64,000 bases of DNA from RUG11272 sp045226335 (GTDB lineage: Bacteria > Bacillota > Clostridia > Christensenellales > Aristaeellaceae): the NCBI GenBank assembly GCA_045226335.1, contig JBGVCH010000002.1, forward strand, positions 1 through 64,000. The letters are read 5' to 3'. Below, in pieces: positions 9,001-16,253 of this stretch; the first letter of the stretch is position 1; each line of letters opens with the position of its first letter. Both the position numbers and the translations under genes were made by a program. Below the pieces are notes generated by a model that ran no database searches, was not told where the DNA came from, and saw only the letters and a program-made list of their open reading frames with translations.

Positions 9001-9640
9001 CCTGCCCTTCTCCACCGCGGACCTGGAGGACCTGGACGCGCGAGCCGACGGCGGCATGAGCCTGGACGGCTTTCAGGTGGACATGGGCGGCATCCTGACG
9101 GAGGTCAAGGGCAAGGCCACCAAGAAGGGCGCCTACATGGGCTTCCTCACCCTGGAGGATCTCTCCGGCCAGATCGAGTGTCTGGTCTTCCCCAAGGTCT
9201 TCGAGAAGTACCAGGGCCTGCTCAGCGTGGACGACGTGGCGGTGCTCTCCGGCAAGCTCTCCATCCGGGAGGAGGAGAGCCCCAAGCTGCTGGTGGACCG
9301 GGTGACCCCCATCGACCTGTGGGCCAAGGAGCAGCAGGAGCTGAAGACCAGGCAGCAGCCCGCCAAACCCGCCGCCCCCGTCATGAGCGACGCCCAGCTG
9401 GCCAGCATCAGTCCGAAAAAGGTGTATGTGCGCCTCCCCCGGGAGATGCTCACCGCCTGCACGGACCTGCTGCAGGCCTTCCCCGGCGCGGTGCCGGTCT
9501 ATCTGCACATCCCCGCGGAGAAGATCACCCTGCTGGTGCCGCTGATGCAGTGGTGCGACGGCGGCGACAGCTGTCTGCGGGCGCTGGCGTCGGTCTTCGG
9601 GCAGGAGAATGTGAAGCTGGTGGAAAGCCGCGGCAAGTAA
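6074..9640 (+). CDS. dnaE: DNA polymerase III alpha subunit (DnaE type)
   Basis: This 1,188-residue protein is a replicative DNA polymerase of the C family. An N-terminal PHP domain starts with FTHLHLHTEYSLLDG and runs to about residue 280. Catalytic aspartates lie in MPDIDVDFC near residue 395. A helix-hairpin-helix region and an OB-fold domain with GGILTEVKGKATKKG near residue 1,010 complete a DnaE (not PolC) layout. Many Bacillota use DnaE with PolC, DnaE extending primers; whether polC exists here is not visible. An AAAGGAGG ribosome site precedes the ATG. Its place after hisC suggests read-through from the upstream genes. Confidence 0.96.
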   Translation: MAFTHLHLHTEYSLLDGACRIPRLVERLKALGMDSCAITDHGVLYGAIDFYEAMKNAGLKPIIGCEAYVCRDHLDRSNAGREMSHLILLCENETGWRNLCWLDSEAFVNGYYYRPRMDYQMLREHHEGLIALSACLSGDLPKLLLAGRYEDAADHVRMMRDIFGPDHYYIELMDHGIREEKTVLPRLISLAREMNVPMVATNDCHYLLEEDAPAQEVLMCIQTGKTLDDPSHMRHETTKLYVRSEAEMQALFHAIPEAIENTRVIADRCNLEFTFGERKIPVYPVETGETSLEMLTRLCSEGIRRLYPEAKEGDEPWQRLRYELDTIRGMGFVDYFLIVWDFINYARSNGIMVGPGRGSAAGSIVSYSLGITSLDPLKYQLLFERFLNPERVSMPDIDVDFCYERRQEVIDYVVRKYGADHVSQIITFGTMAARAVVRDVGRVLGLSYQDTDTVAKAVPFELGITLEQALKLSPQLHTMDAEDPNVHRLLQMAMTLEGMPRNASTHAAGVLITDRPVTDYVPLQRNDDVITTQFAKDTIEHLGLLKMDFLGLRTLTVIRDALDMMREVSGVDMKPEDIPLDDPAVYEMISAGDTDGVFQLEGSGMRSFLMQMKPGNFEDIIAAISLYRPGPMESIPRYIAGKQNAASVTYSTEKLRPILDVTYGCMVYQEQVMQIVRDLAGYSYGRSDLVRRAMAKKKHKVMEEERQNFVYGQTDKDGTIVIPGCVRNGVPEDVANQIYDEMISFASYAFNKSHAAAYAVVAAQTGWLKRWHPAEFMAAIINSVYGNAGKVSVYIQYCRAHGIPVLPPDINRSGWKFSVEKQADGTPAIIFGLGAVKTVGEGAVEAIVRERAKKGPYKDIFDFCARIDPSVCGKRVVESLIKAGAFDGFGATRPAQLAVFESELDANARQRKSNVDGQLSLFDLGGGGDAISLETPHTYPDLPDYTTRYRLAQEKEMTGVYITGHPLDDFRDLLSTLPFSTADLEDLDARADGGMSLDGFQVDMGGILTEVKGKATKKGAYMGFLTLEDLSGQIECLVFPKVFEKYQGLLSVDDVAVLSGKLSIREEESPKLLVDRVTPIDLWAKEQQELKTRQQPAKPAAPVMSDAQLASISPKKVYVRLPREMLTACTDLLQAFPGAVPVYLHIPAEKITLLVPLMQWCDGGDSCLRALASVFGQENVKLVESRGK

Positions 9641-9663
9641 CCGAACAAGAGGTTCACACATTG

Positions 9664-10311
9664 ATGGAAGAAGCGAAAAAACCGCTGATCATCTTTGACT
9701 GGGACGGCACCCTGGCCGACAGCATGGACATGTGTGTGGCCGGGATCGAGGGGGCCCTGGCGCGGATGGGCCTGCCCCCGGCGCCCCGGGAGCGGATGAT
9801 GGCCTGCAACGGCCCGCCCTACGAGGAATCCGCGGCCATCCTGGGCATCGATCCGGCGAGGCGGGAGGAGTTCCTGCGCCTGCGCACCGAATGTGAGGAC
9901 GCGGCCATCTACACCCATCAAAAGCTCTTCCCCGGCATCCGGGACATGCTGGCGGCGCTCGTGGGAAAAGCCGCCCTCGCCATCGCCTCCTACGGCCGGC
10001 CCAAGTATGTGAACACGTCCCTGGCGGTGCTGGGCCTGGAGGGTGTCTTCACGGCAGTCCAGGGCCGCATGCCCGGCAAGGTCAAGGCGGACGTGATCCG
10101 CGCGCTCCTGGACCGCATCCCCCACACCGGCGCCTGCGTGGTGGGCGACGCCCTGGGAGACCTGCGGGCCGCCCACGCCTGCGGCCTTCCGGCGCTGTTC
10201 GTGAGTTACGGGTATCACGGGGCGGAGGACTGGCGGGAGGCGGACGCCATCGCGGAGACGCCGGCGGAGATCCCGATAGCACTGACAAATCTTATTTCGG
10301 TCGAATTTTGA
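9664..10311 (+). CDS. HAD-superfamily phosphatase (phosphoglycolate phosphatase-like)
   Basis: A 215-residue HAD hydrolase of the Gph/PpaX/PGMB-like group. Motif I is FDWDGTLADS with both catalytic aspartates, the family threonine or serine lies in the AIASYGR segment, and the acidic motif is CVVGDALGDLRAA. A helical cap domain lies between motifs I and II. The start at 9664 is chosen over a TTG one codon upstream. It lies 23 bases after dnaE and 22 before the next gene. Phosphoglycolate from oxidative DNA damage is a typical substrate, but substrate cannot be read from sequence. Confidence 0.85.
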   Translation: MEEAKKPLIIFDWDGTLADSMDMCVAGIEGALARMGLPPAPRERMMACNGPPYEESAAILGIDPARREEFLRLRTECEDAAIYTHQKLFPGIRDMLAALVGKAALAIASYGRPKYVNTSLAVLGLEGVFTAVQGRMPGKVKADVIRALLDRIPHTGACVVGDALGDLRAAHACGLPALFVSYGYHGAEDWREADAIAETPAEIPIALTNLISVEF

Positions 10312-10333
10312 CAACAGCAGGGAGGCCACAGTC

Positions 10334-11080
10334 ATGTCAGCAGAATCCAAAAACAAGGAAGAACAGCGCCGGGAGCTAAACGGCGTGGAGTACTTCGACC
10401 GGGGCGTCATCGAGGGCCGGGACGGCATGAAGTACAGCCGCTTCGCCATCCACACCCACTTCATCGAAGTCGGGGAAGACCAGGCGGAGCTGGTGAAGCG
10501 CTACGTGCTGCCGCTGTACCAGAAGGGGGACGTGCTGTCCTTCGGCGCCAAGGTCATGGCCATGTGCACGAAGAACGTGGTCACCAAGGACAGCGTAAAG
10601 CCCGGTTTCTGGGCGAAAGCGCTCTCGAAGCGCGCCTCGGAGACCGTGGCCGGCGTGGGCGTCCACGAGCCCTACAAGATGCAGCTGGCCATCAACATGG
10701 TGGGCCTGCCCAAAGTGCTCTGGGCCTCCTTCGCCTCCGCGGTGACGAAGCCCTTCGGCAAGAAGGGCGTGTTCTGGAAGATCGTGGGGCCTGAAGTGGC
10801 GGGCATCGACGGCTTCTACTACCGCTCCTCCTTCGACCGCTACAAGGAGCTGGCCCTGATCAACAACGACAACCCGGTGGAGCTCTGCGACGGCATCGAG
10901 AAGGCCACCGGCGTGCCCGTGGTGCTGATGGACGCCAACGACATCGACCAGAACCAGCTGGGCAAGGGGACCAACTTCCCCCTGACGGACGACCAGATCC
11001 AGGACGCCATGAAGGACAATCCCTCCGGCCAGGGCGGCGAGCTGACGCCCTTCATCCTGATCCGGCCCATCCGGGGGTGA
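10334..11080 (+). CDS. CofE-like ligase (coenzyme F420-0:gamma-glutamyl ligase family)
   Basis: This 248-residue protein resembles the family that adds gamma-linked glutamate to coenzyme F420-0. Family-like stretches are the N-terminal GDVLSFGAKVMAM segment, the VVLMDANDID segment carrying acidic metal-ligand-type residues, and the C-terminal FILIRP end. The KxVxKxxG-type segment after TKNVVTKDS is also present. Most Clostridia do not make F420, and no other F420 gene (cofC, cofD, fbiC) is in this window. Related proteins in Bacillota may therefore act on another substrate. It lies four bases ahead of ybaK in the same transcription unit. Confidence 0.72.
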   Translation: MSAESKNKEEQRRELNGVEYFDRGVIEGRDGMKYSRFAIHTHFIEVGEDQAELVKRYVLPLYQKGDVLSFGAKVMAMCTKNVVTKDSVKPGFWAKALSKRASETVAGVGVHEPYKMQLAINMVGLPKVLWASFASAVTKPFGKKGVFWKIVGPEVAGIDGFYYRSSFDRYKELALINNDNPVELCDGIEKATGVPVVLMDANDIDQNQLGKGTNFPLTDDQIQDAMKDNPSGQGGELTPFILIRPIRG

Positions 11081-11084
11081 GCCC

Positions 11085-11567
11085 ATGGCCAAAGCGATCA
11101 AGACCAACGTGCTGCGCCATCTGGACGCGGCGGGGATCCCCTATGAGACCCGGGAGTACGCCGTCACGGACGACAGCTTCGACGGCAAGCTGGTGGCGGG
11201 AAAGACCGGGCTGGACCCGGCCATGGTCTACAAAACCCTGGTGCTCACCGGGGACAAAAACAGCCATCTGGTGTGCGTGATCCCGGTGGAGGACGAGCTG
11301 GACCTGAAGGCGGTGGCCCGGGCCGCGGGACAGAAGAGCGTGGCCATGCTCCATCAGAAGGACCTGCTGCCCCTCACCGGCTATCAGCGGGGCGGCTGCA
11401 GCCCCATCGGCATGAAGAAACCCTTCCCCACCTTCATCGATCAGCGGGCGGCCGTGCTGGAGAAGATCAGCGTTTCCGCCGGTGTCCGGGGCTGCCAGGT
11501 GATCCTGTCCCCGGCGGATCTGATCCGGGAGACCGACGCCGTGCTGGCGGAACTGTGCAGGGCATGA
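11085..11567 (+). CDS. ybaK: Cys-tRNA(Pro) deacylase, YbaK/EbsC family
   Basis: YbaK (160 residues) hydrolyses Cys-tRNA(Pro) made in error by prolyl-tRNA synthetase. The family pattern is visible: TNVLRHLDAAGIPYE at the start, a conserved lysine in the MVYKTLVL region, the GYQRGGCSPIGMKK glycine-rich loop, and a C-terminal RGCQVILSPADL. Length is typical. It begins four bases after the CofE-like gene and ends 17 bases before glf, so it is part of the same run. Confidence 0.93.
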   Translation: MAKAIKTNVLRHLDAAGIPYETREYAVTDDSFDGKLVAGKTGLDPAMVYKTLVLTGDKNSHLVCVIPVEDELDLKAVARAAGQKSVAMLHQKDLLPLTGYQRGGCSPIGMKKPFPTFIDQRAAVLEKISVSAGVRGCQVILSPADLIRETDAVLAELCRA

Positions 11568-11584
11568 GCCCGGGAGGCAAAGCC

Positions 11585-12706
11585 ATGACGTATGACTATC
11601 TGGTGGTGGGCGCGGGACTGTTCGGCGCCGTGTTCGCCCGTCAGGCCGCGGACGCCGGAAAAAGGGTGCTGGTGATCGACAAGCGCCCCAACATCGCCGG
11701 CAACGTGTACACCGAGGAGATCGAGGGCATCCAGGTGCACCGGTACGGCGCCCACATCTTCCACACCAACGACAAAACCGTGTGGAACTATGTGCAGCGC
11801 TTCGCGGAATTCAACCGCTTTACCAACTCCCCCGTGGCCAACTATCACGGGGAGCTGTACAGCCTGCCCTTTAACATGTACACCTTCAACCGCATGTGGG
11901 GCGTGGTAACTCCGGCGGAGGCCGAGGCGAAAATCGAGGAGCAGCGCCGCGCCGCGGGCATCACCGAGCCGAAGAACCTGGAGGAGCAGGCCATTTCCCT
12001 GGTGGGCACGGACATCTACGAGAAACTGGTGAAGGGCTACACGCAGAAGCAGTGGGGCCGGGCCTGCACCGACCTGCCTGCCTTCATCATCCGCCGCCTG
12101 CCGGTGCGCTTCACCTTCGACAACAACTACTTCAACGCCCTGTACCAGGGGATCCCCGTGGGGGGCTACACCGCCATGGTGAGCCGGATGCTGGCGGGCA
12201 TCGAGGTCCGTCTCGGCGTCGATTACCTTCAGGACAAGGCCGCGTTGGATGCCCTGGCGGAGAAAACCGTGTACACCGGCCCCATCGACGCGTATTTCAA
12301 CTACCGTCTGGGAACGCTGGAATACCGCTCCGTCCGCTTCGAGACGGAAGTGCTGGACCAGCCCAACTTCCAGGGCAACGCCGCCGTCAACTACACCGAC
12401 GCGGAGACCCCCTGGACCCGGATCATCGAGCACAAGTGGTTCGAGTTCGGCAAGGGCCCCGACGGGCGGGATCTGCCCAAAACCGTCATCAGCCGGGAGT
12501 TCAGCTCCGAGTGGAAGCCCGGAGACGAGCCCTACTACCCCGTCAACGACGAAAAAAACGGCGCCCTGTACAAGGCGTACAAAGCGCTGGCGGAGGGTGA
12601 GAAAAACGTCGTCTTCGGCGGACGGCTGGGTGAGTATAAGTACTACGATATGGACCAGGTCATCGCGTCCGCCCTGCGCTGCGCGGAGGGGCAGCTGAAA
12701 GCCTGA
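11585..12706 (+). CDS. glf: UDP-galactopyranose mutase
   Basis: Glf (373 residues) is an FAD enzyme interconverting UDP-galactopyranose and UDP-galactofuranose, the donor for galactofuranose in surface polysaccharides. The dinucleotide-binding start YDYLVVGAGLFGAVFA, the RPNIAGN motif, and RYGAHIFHTND near residue 55 are characteristic. An R-rich C-terminal segment (ISREFSSEW) matches substrate-binding parts of the family. The ATG at 11585 follows GGGAGG. It is the last gene of the plus-strand run. rfbC, also for surface sugars, faces it, with a repeat element and a terminator between them. Confidence 0.94.
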   Translation: MTYDYLVVGAGLFGAVFARQAADAGKRVLVIDKRPNIAGNVYTEEIEGIQVHRYGAHIFHTNDKTVWNYVQRFAEFNRFTNSPVANYHGELYSLPFNMYTFNRMWGVVTPAEAEAKIEEQRRAAGITEPKNLEEQAISLVGTDIYEKLVKGYTQKQWGRACTDLPAFIIRRLPVRFTFDNNYFNALYQGIPVGGYTAMVSRMLAGIEVRLGVDYLQDKAALDALAEKTVYTGPIDAYFNYRLGTLEYRSVRFETEVLDQPNFQGNAAVNYTDAETPWTRIIEHKWFEFGKGPDGRDLPKTVISREFSSEWKPGDEPYYPVNDEKNGALYKAYKALAEGEKNVVFGGRLGEYKYYDMDQVIASALRCAEGQLKA

Positions 12707-12740
12707 TGCTTATCATTCCTGTAGAGCGCCGAGTGTACAG

Positions 12741-12830
12741 AAGGGATTTCGAGGCCTGCGGGCCTCGACCAGGGCTTTCCGATCGCCCTGGACCTTCGGT
12801 TGCATGCCCTCACTTGACTCGTTATTCTTA
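12741..12830. repeat. 90-bp dispersed structured repeat, copy 1
   Basis: This non-coding element matches 39663-39752 at 77 of 90 positions without gaps (hand count). Plus-strand hairpin 1 at 12749-12768 has eight base pairs and a TGCG loop. Hairpin 2 at 12769-12791 has a seven-base-pair stem (CCAGGGC/GCCCTGG) around a nine-base loop. AGGG at 12742-12745 can close on CCCT at 12807-12810. It begins 34 bases after the glf stop and lies between convergent genes. The identical core is GCTTTCCGATCGCCCTGG. It could be a mobile REP/MITE-type element or a structured RNA; I do not recognise a named family. Confidence 0.85.
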
Positions 12831-12860
12831 GCTTGGTAGAACAGTATGAAGACCGCACTG

Positions 12861-12908
12861 GAAAAGCGCCGTTGTCCCGGCTGTTTACGTCGGGTGCCGG
12901 CGCTTTTC
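12861..12908. terminator. Bidirectional terminator between glf and rfbC
   Basis: GAAAAGCGCCG at 12861-12871 pairs perfectly with CGGCGCTTTTC at 12898-12908. The 26-base loop holds a smaller CCCG/CGGG stem. A and T runs at the two stem ends allow it to serve both converging genes. Confidence 0.7.
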
Positions 12909-12922
12909 GCGTGCCGCAGGGG

Positions 12923-13474
12923 TCAAAATACCATCCCGCTCTCCCGCAGGGTCGGGAAGGCCCGGTCCCGGGCGTTGAGGATCAGCGGGATCCCTTCGGG
13001 CCAGGCGACGCCGATATCCGGATCGTCCCAGCGGATGCCGCCCTCGTCCTCCGGGTGGTACACGTCGTCGCACTTGTAGGCGATCTCCGCCCAGTCGGAC
13101 AGCACCAGGTAGCCGTGGGCGAAGCCCCGGGGGATCAGCATCTGCCGCCGGTTCTCCTCCGAGAGCCGCGTCCCGGTCCAGCGGCCGTAGGCGGCGCTGC
13201 CGCCGCGCAGGTCCACCGCCACGTCGAAGATCTCCCCCCGCAGCACCCGCATCAGCTTGGCCTGGGGATGCCGCCGCTGGAAGTGCAGCCCCCTGAGAAC
13301 GCCCCGGCCGGACCCGGACTGGTTGTCCTGGACAAAGCGGTACCCGAAACCGGCCTCCGCGAAGGCATCCTCCCGGTAGGTCTCCATGAAGTGCCCCCGG
13401 TCATCCCCGTAAACCCGCAGATCCACGGTCATGACGCCGGGCAAAGCCGTCTCCGTAAAGATGAAATTGCTCAT
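12923..13474 (-). CDS. rfbC: dTDP-4-dehydrorhamnose 3,5-epimerase
   Basis: RfbC (183 residues) makes dTDP-4-keto-L-rhamnose, the third step of dTDP-rhamnose synthesis for surface polysaccharides. It is a cupin-fold enzyme. DDRGHFMETYR, VLRGLHFQ with the catalytic histidine, RGEIFDVAVDLR and the IPRGFAHGYLVLSD segment are family hallmarks. The ATG at 13474 follows AGGAGAG and gives the normal length. The usual partners rfbA, rfbB and rfbD are absent nearby. The only neighbour in the same direction is the lipase-like gene, 20 bases upstream of the start. Confidence 0.94.
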   Translation of the reverse strand: MSNFIFTETALPGVMTVDLRVYGDDRGHFMETYREDAFAEAGFGYRFVQDNQSGSGRGVLRGLHFQRRHPQAKLMRVLRGEIFDVAVDLRGGSAAYGRWTGTRLSEENRRQMLIPRGFAHGYLVLSDWAEIAYKCDDVYHPEDEGGIRWDDPDIGVAWPEGIPLILNARDRAFPTLRESGMVF

Positions 13475-13494
13475 GTTCTCTCCTCTGCCTGTCC

Positions 13495-15696
13495 TCACGG
13501 CTGGGATGCGGCCGCCTCCGCCTTCCTGCGGTGCCACAGGAAGACAAACGCGGCGATCAGGAATCCAATGTGCACCAGCACCAGCAGGATGCCCTTCAGG
13601 ACGGTGAAATCGCCGTTGAGGCCCTCCAGAAGCGCGTGGGCCGCCTGGAGCAGCACCAGCGCCCAGAAGAACCCCCACCGCCTGCTGACGGACCGGCAGC
13701 CCTTGAAGCAGTAGATCAGCAGCACGATGAACACCAGGATCCCGGGGATGATCTTCGCCAGGGGCAGGACCGGAATGAAGTACCAGAAGGCAACCTCCGG
13801 CAGGGCAAACAGGACAACCGCCAGGCCGTGCCAGATGAAGGCCGCCACCGGGTTCTTCGGCCGGTGCTTTTTCTTGCGGATAATCGCCATGACGATGGCG
13901 GTGATGGCCATGATCAGCAGGATCAGCACGAGCAGCAGGAGCCGGTTGATCAGGCCGGAGATGGTCAGGTGCACCACGCGGTTGTTCTCCAGCCGCATGG
14001 CGGTGGTGGGCGAATAGACGGTGTCGGACAGGAAGGAGATGTCGGTGTGGTCGCTGCCCTCCGGCTCGATCACGCCGCCCTGGGCCGAGGTCCGGATGAC
14101 CGCCGTTTCCCCGCTGCCCATGAAGTACGAATAGACGTTGTCTGTCTTGACCTGAAACGAATGCCCGGAGGCCCGCAACCCGGTGTAGGTGACGGTCTGG
14201 GGCAGGGCGGACCGGGACGTGACCGCGACCGTGTAGCTCCGGTCCGCGGGCAGGGTGATCATCACCTTGTCGTCCTCGGCGTGCGCTTCCGGGAAGGCCC
14301 GGGGGTTCTCCGCCCCGTCGACCAGCTCCTTCCCGTCCGCCAGGATCTGCTTCAGCACCTTATCGCCGTCGGAGACCGCGATGTCCGCGCTTCCGTAGAT
14401 GATCAGGCGGATGTACTCCGTGTTGTCGGAGAAGAGGACCGCCGGGTCGTCGGAGGCCTCCATCATGGCCAGGTACTCGTAGGGGTTGTGCGCGTTGAAC
14501 AGGTTCATGATCCCCTGCTCCGGATCCCACTGGTCCGGAGGCAGCCGGTCCGGCTTGCCCTGGAGTAGGTAGACATTCAGCAGGGTGCCGAGGTAATCCC
14601 GCATCTCCTTGAGTTCTTCTCCGGCATCGGGATCCTCCATGGCGTAGGTGTCCAGCGCTTTCATCAGGATGAACAGCGCGTCCTCCGCCTCCTCGTCGCC
14701 GGTCATCAGGCCGATGATCACCGGCTGGAGGTGCTCCGCGTAATCCTTTGCGTTCGGCATGAGCATCAGCAGGTAGTCTATCAGGGTCCGGATCTGGTAA
14801 TTGATCTCGGTGTTGAAGACCATCTCCGCGCCCGTCATCTCCCGGTACAGGTCCGCGGCCTTCTCCATGACGGGGGCGCAGTCCGCGTCCGTCTCGGTGG
14901 ATACCAGGAACAGGTCCTGGCCGTAGCGGTGATAGCCCCAGTCCTCCAGCGGGATCCGGGGCACAACGTCCTCCTTCTGGACGATGTTGAAGATGTTCGG
15001 GTACGCCACCGGGTTCTTCACGGTCTGCGGCGTCGCGAACAGATAGGCGTAGACATCATCGAACCGGCCCGACGCCGTGCAGTCCGCGGCGGTGATGTTG
15101 GCGACGGCGGCCGCCCGGCTGAAGCCCGTGATCCAGAGCTTCACCTTCCCCTCCGCGGAATGCCGGTCCAGGTAATCCGTCAGAGCGGCCTGCACCTGCA
15201 TCGACGCGTCCCGGAAGCCCACGGACCTGTCCTCGTCTCCCACGGTCAGGTTGCTGGCCCATTCGGCGCCGTAGTTCCCGCCGCACACCGCGCAGAGGAT
15301 CACCGTCGTGTCCCCGACGGTCTTCCGGGCCAGCCCGTAGCAGATGGAATCCTTGGTGGGCCCGGTGCGGTAGGCGTCCGTCTCGGCCTCGGAAAAGCCC
15401 ATCTCCTCCAGGAACGCCAGCAGGTTGTCGTCCTGGCGATCGGGGTTGTCCTTGTTCCGGAAGGCGCACAGGGACAGGCCCAGGGACAGCCGGGCGAAAT
15501 CGTGGTGATACATGTCCGACGGCAGGGAGAAGTACGCGTCGTCGTAGCGGTACTCCTGCGTCCACTTGTGCCCGAAGGTCTTGAAGGTTCCCCGGACCGT
15601 CCGTCCTTCATCGGCCGCCTCCGCCTGAACGGCCGGCGCGCCGAAAAGCCCTGCCAGCAGGGTAACGCAAAGCAATTTCAGGAGCAGCTTCTTCAC
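13495..15696 (-). CDS. Secreted lipase-like alpha/beta hydrolase with C-terminal membrane segments
   Basis: This 733-residue protein starts with a clear signal peptide (MKKLLLKLLCVTLLAGLF, cleavage probably near AEA). ITGFSRAAAVAN places a GxSxA nucleophile elbow at Ser193, as in class 3 lipases. Asp and His partners are likely in the KEDVVPRIPLEDWGYHRYG region. Residues from about 590 hold four or five hydrophobic segments, then a charged tail ending KAEAAASQP. The enzyme domain should be outside the membrane and held by the C-terminal bundle. It has its own promoter and lies upstream of rfbC. Lipase, esterase or peptidase activity cannot be separated by eye. Confidence 0.7.
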   Translation of the reverse strand: MKKLLLKLLCVTLLAGLFGAPAVQAEAADEGRTVRGTFKTFGHKWTQEYRYDDAYFSLPSDMYHHDFARLSLGLSLCAFRNKDNPDRQDDNLLAFLEEMGFSEAETDAYRTGPTKDSICYGLARKTVGDTTVILCAVCGGNYGAEWASNLTVGDEDRSVGFRDASMQVQAALTDYLDRHSAEGKVKLWITGFSRAAAVANITAADCTASGRFDDVYAYLFATPQTVKNPVAYPNIFNIVQKEDVVPRIPLEDWGYHRYGQDLFLVSTETDADCAPVMEKAADLYREMTGAEMVFNTEINYQIRTLIDYLLMLMPNAKDYAEHLQPVIIGLMTGDEEAEDALFILMKALDTYAMEDPDAGEELKEMRDYLGTLLNVYLLQGKPDRLPPDQWDPEQGIMNLFNAHNPYEYLAMMEASDDPAVLFSDNTEYIRLIIYGSADIAVSDGDKVLKQILADGKELVDGAENPRAFPEAHAEDDKVMITLPADRSYTVAVTSRSALPQTVTYTGLRASGHSFQVKTDNVYSYFMGSGETAVIRTSAQGGVIEPEGSDHTDISFLSDTVYSPTTAMRLENNRVVHLTISGLINRLLLLVLILLIMAITAIVMAIIRKKKHRPKNPVAAFIWHGLAVVLFALPEVAFWYFIPVLPLAKIIPGILVFIVLLIYCFKGCRSVSRRWGFFWALVLLQAAHALLEGLNGDFTVLKGILLVLVHIGFLIAAFVFLWHRRKAEAAASQP

Positions 15697-15748
15697 AGGG
15701 TCGACTTCCTTCCGGCCGTTATCTCATTCCAAGGGGGCCGCCACGGGT

Positions 15749-15777
15749 ATTGTACCACGATTCCCCCGGAAGCACAA
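15749..15777 (-). promoter_or_regulatory. Sigma-A promoter of the lipase-like gene
   Basis: On the minus strand TTGTGC and TACAAT are 17 bases apart, about 53 bases ahead of the start. It diverges from the promoter at 15811-15839. Confidence 0.65.
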
Positions 15778-15810
15778 CAGCCCGGCCGGGATCCGCATAC
15801 ATCCCCGCCC

Positions 15811-15839
15811 TTGACACGCGCCTGTCCGCTCATTATACT
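15811..15839 (+). promoter_or_regulatory. Strong sigma-A promoter of the DUF3795/clostripain unit
   Basis: A perfect TTGACA is followed after 17 bases by TATACT. The DUF3795 start codon is 44 bases further on, after an AAAGGAAAG ribosome site. Confidence 0.8.
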
Positions 15840-15882
15840 CTGTTCAGAGGCAAAAAACGAACCGACGAAAGGAAAGATCCGC

Positions 15883-16224
15883 ATGAACAGGTATATCGCT
15901 TACTGCGGGCTGAACTGCGAGGCCTGCGACGCCCGGCTGGCCACCCTCCGGAACGACGACGAACTGCGCCGGAAGACCGCCGCGCTGTGGTCCGAACTCA
16001 ACGGGGAGGCGATCACCCCGGAGATGATCAACTGCACCGGATGCCGGATCGAAGGGGCCAAAACGCCCTTCTGCGACGCCATCTGCCCGATCCGGCAGTG
16101 CGCCATGGGGCGGCAGGTTGAGACCTGTGGGCAGTGCGATGAAATGTCCGATTGCGAGAAACTCCGCATGATCACAGGCCATGCTCCCGAAGCCCTGAAC
16201 AACCTGAAAGCCGCGCGGGAATGA
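15883..16224 (+). CDS. Small cysteine-rich DUF3795 protein
   Basis: A 113-residue protein with the DUF3795 pattern: YCGLNCEACDA at the start, then NCTGC, FCDAICPIRQCA and CGQCDEMSDCEKL. There are about a dozen cysteines in CxxC and related pairs, suggesting zinc or iron-sulfur binding. No signal peptide is present, so it is cytoplasmic. The function of this family is not known. It is the first gene after a strong promoter and lies 29 bases before the secreted protease gene, though a direct functional link is not evident. Confidence 0.85.
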   Translation: MNRYIAYCGLNCEACDARLATLRNDDELRRKTAALWSELNGEAITPEMINCTGCRIEGAKTPFCDAICPIRQCAMGRQVETCGQCDEMSDCEKLRMITGHAPEALNNLKAARE

Positions 16225-16253
16225 CGCCGCAGCCAAGCCTGAGGAGGGTACGC

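Noticed and set aside
4619..9661. A 1,680-codon open frame on the minus strand opposite hisF, hisC and dnaE
   Set aside because: It mirrors codon use of the real genes in GC-rich DNA. The translation is low-complexity (His, Gly, Val, Gln rich) with no domain, and it overlaps genes of certain identity.
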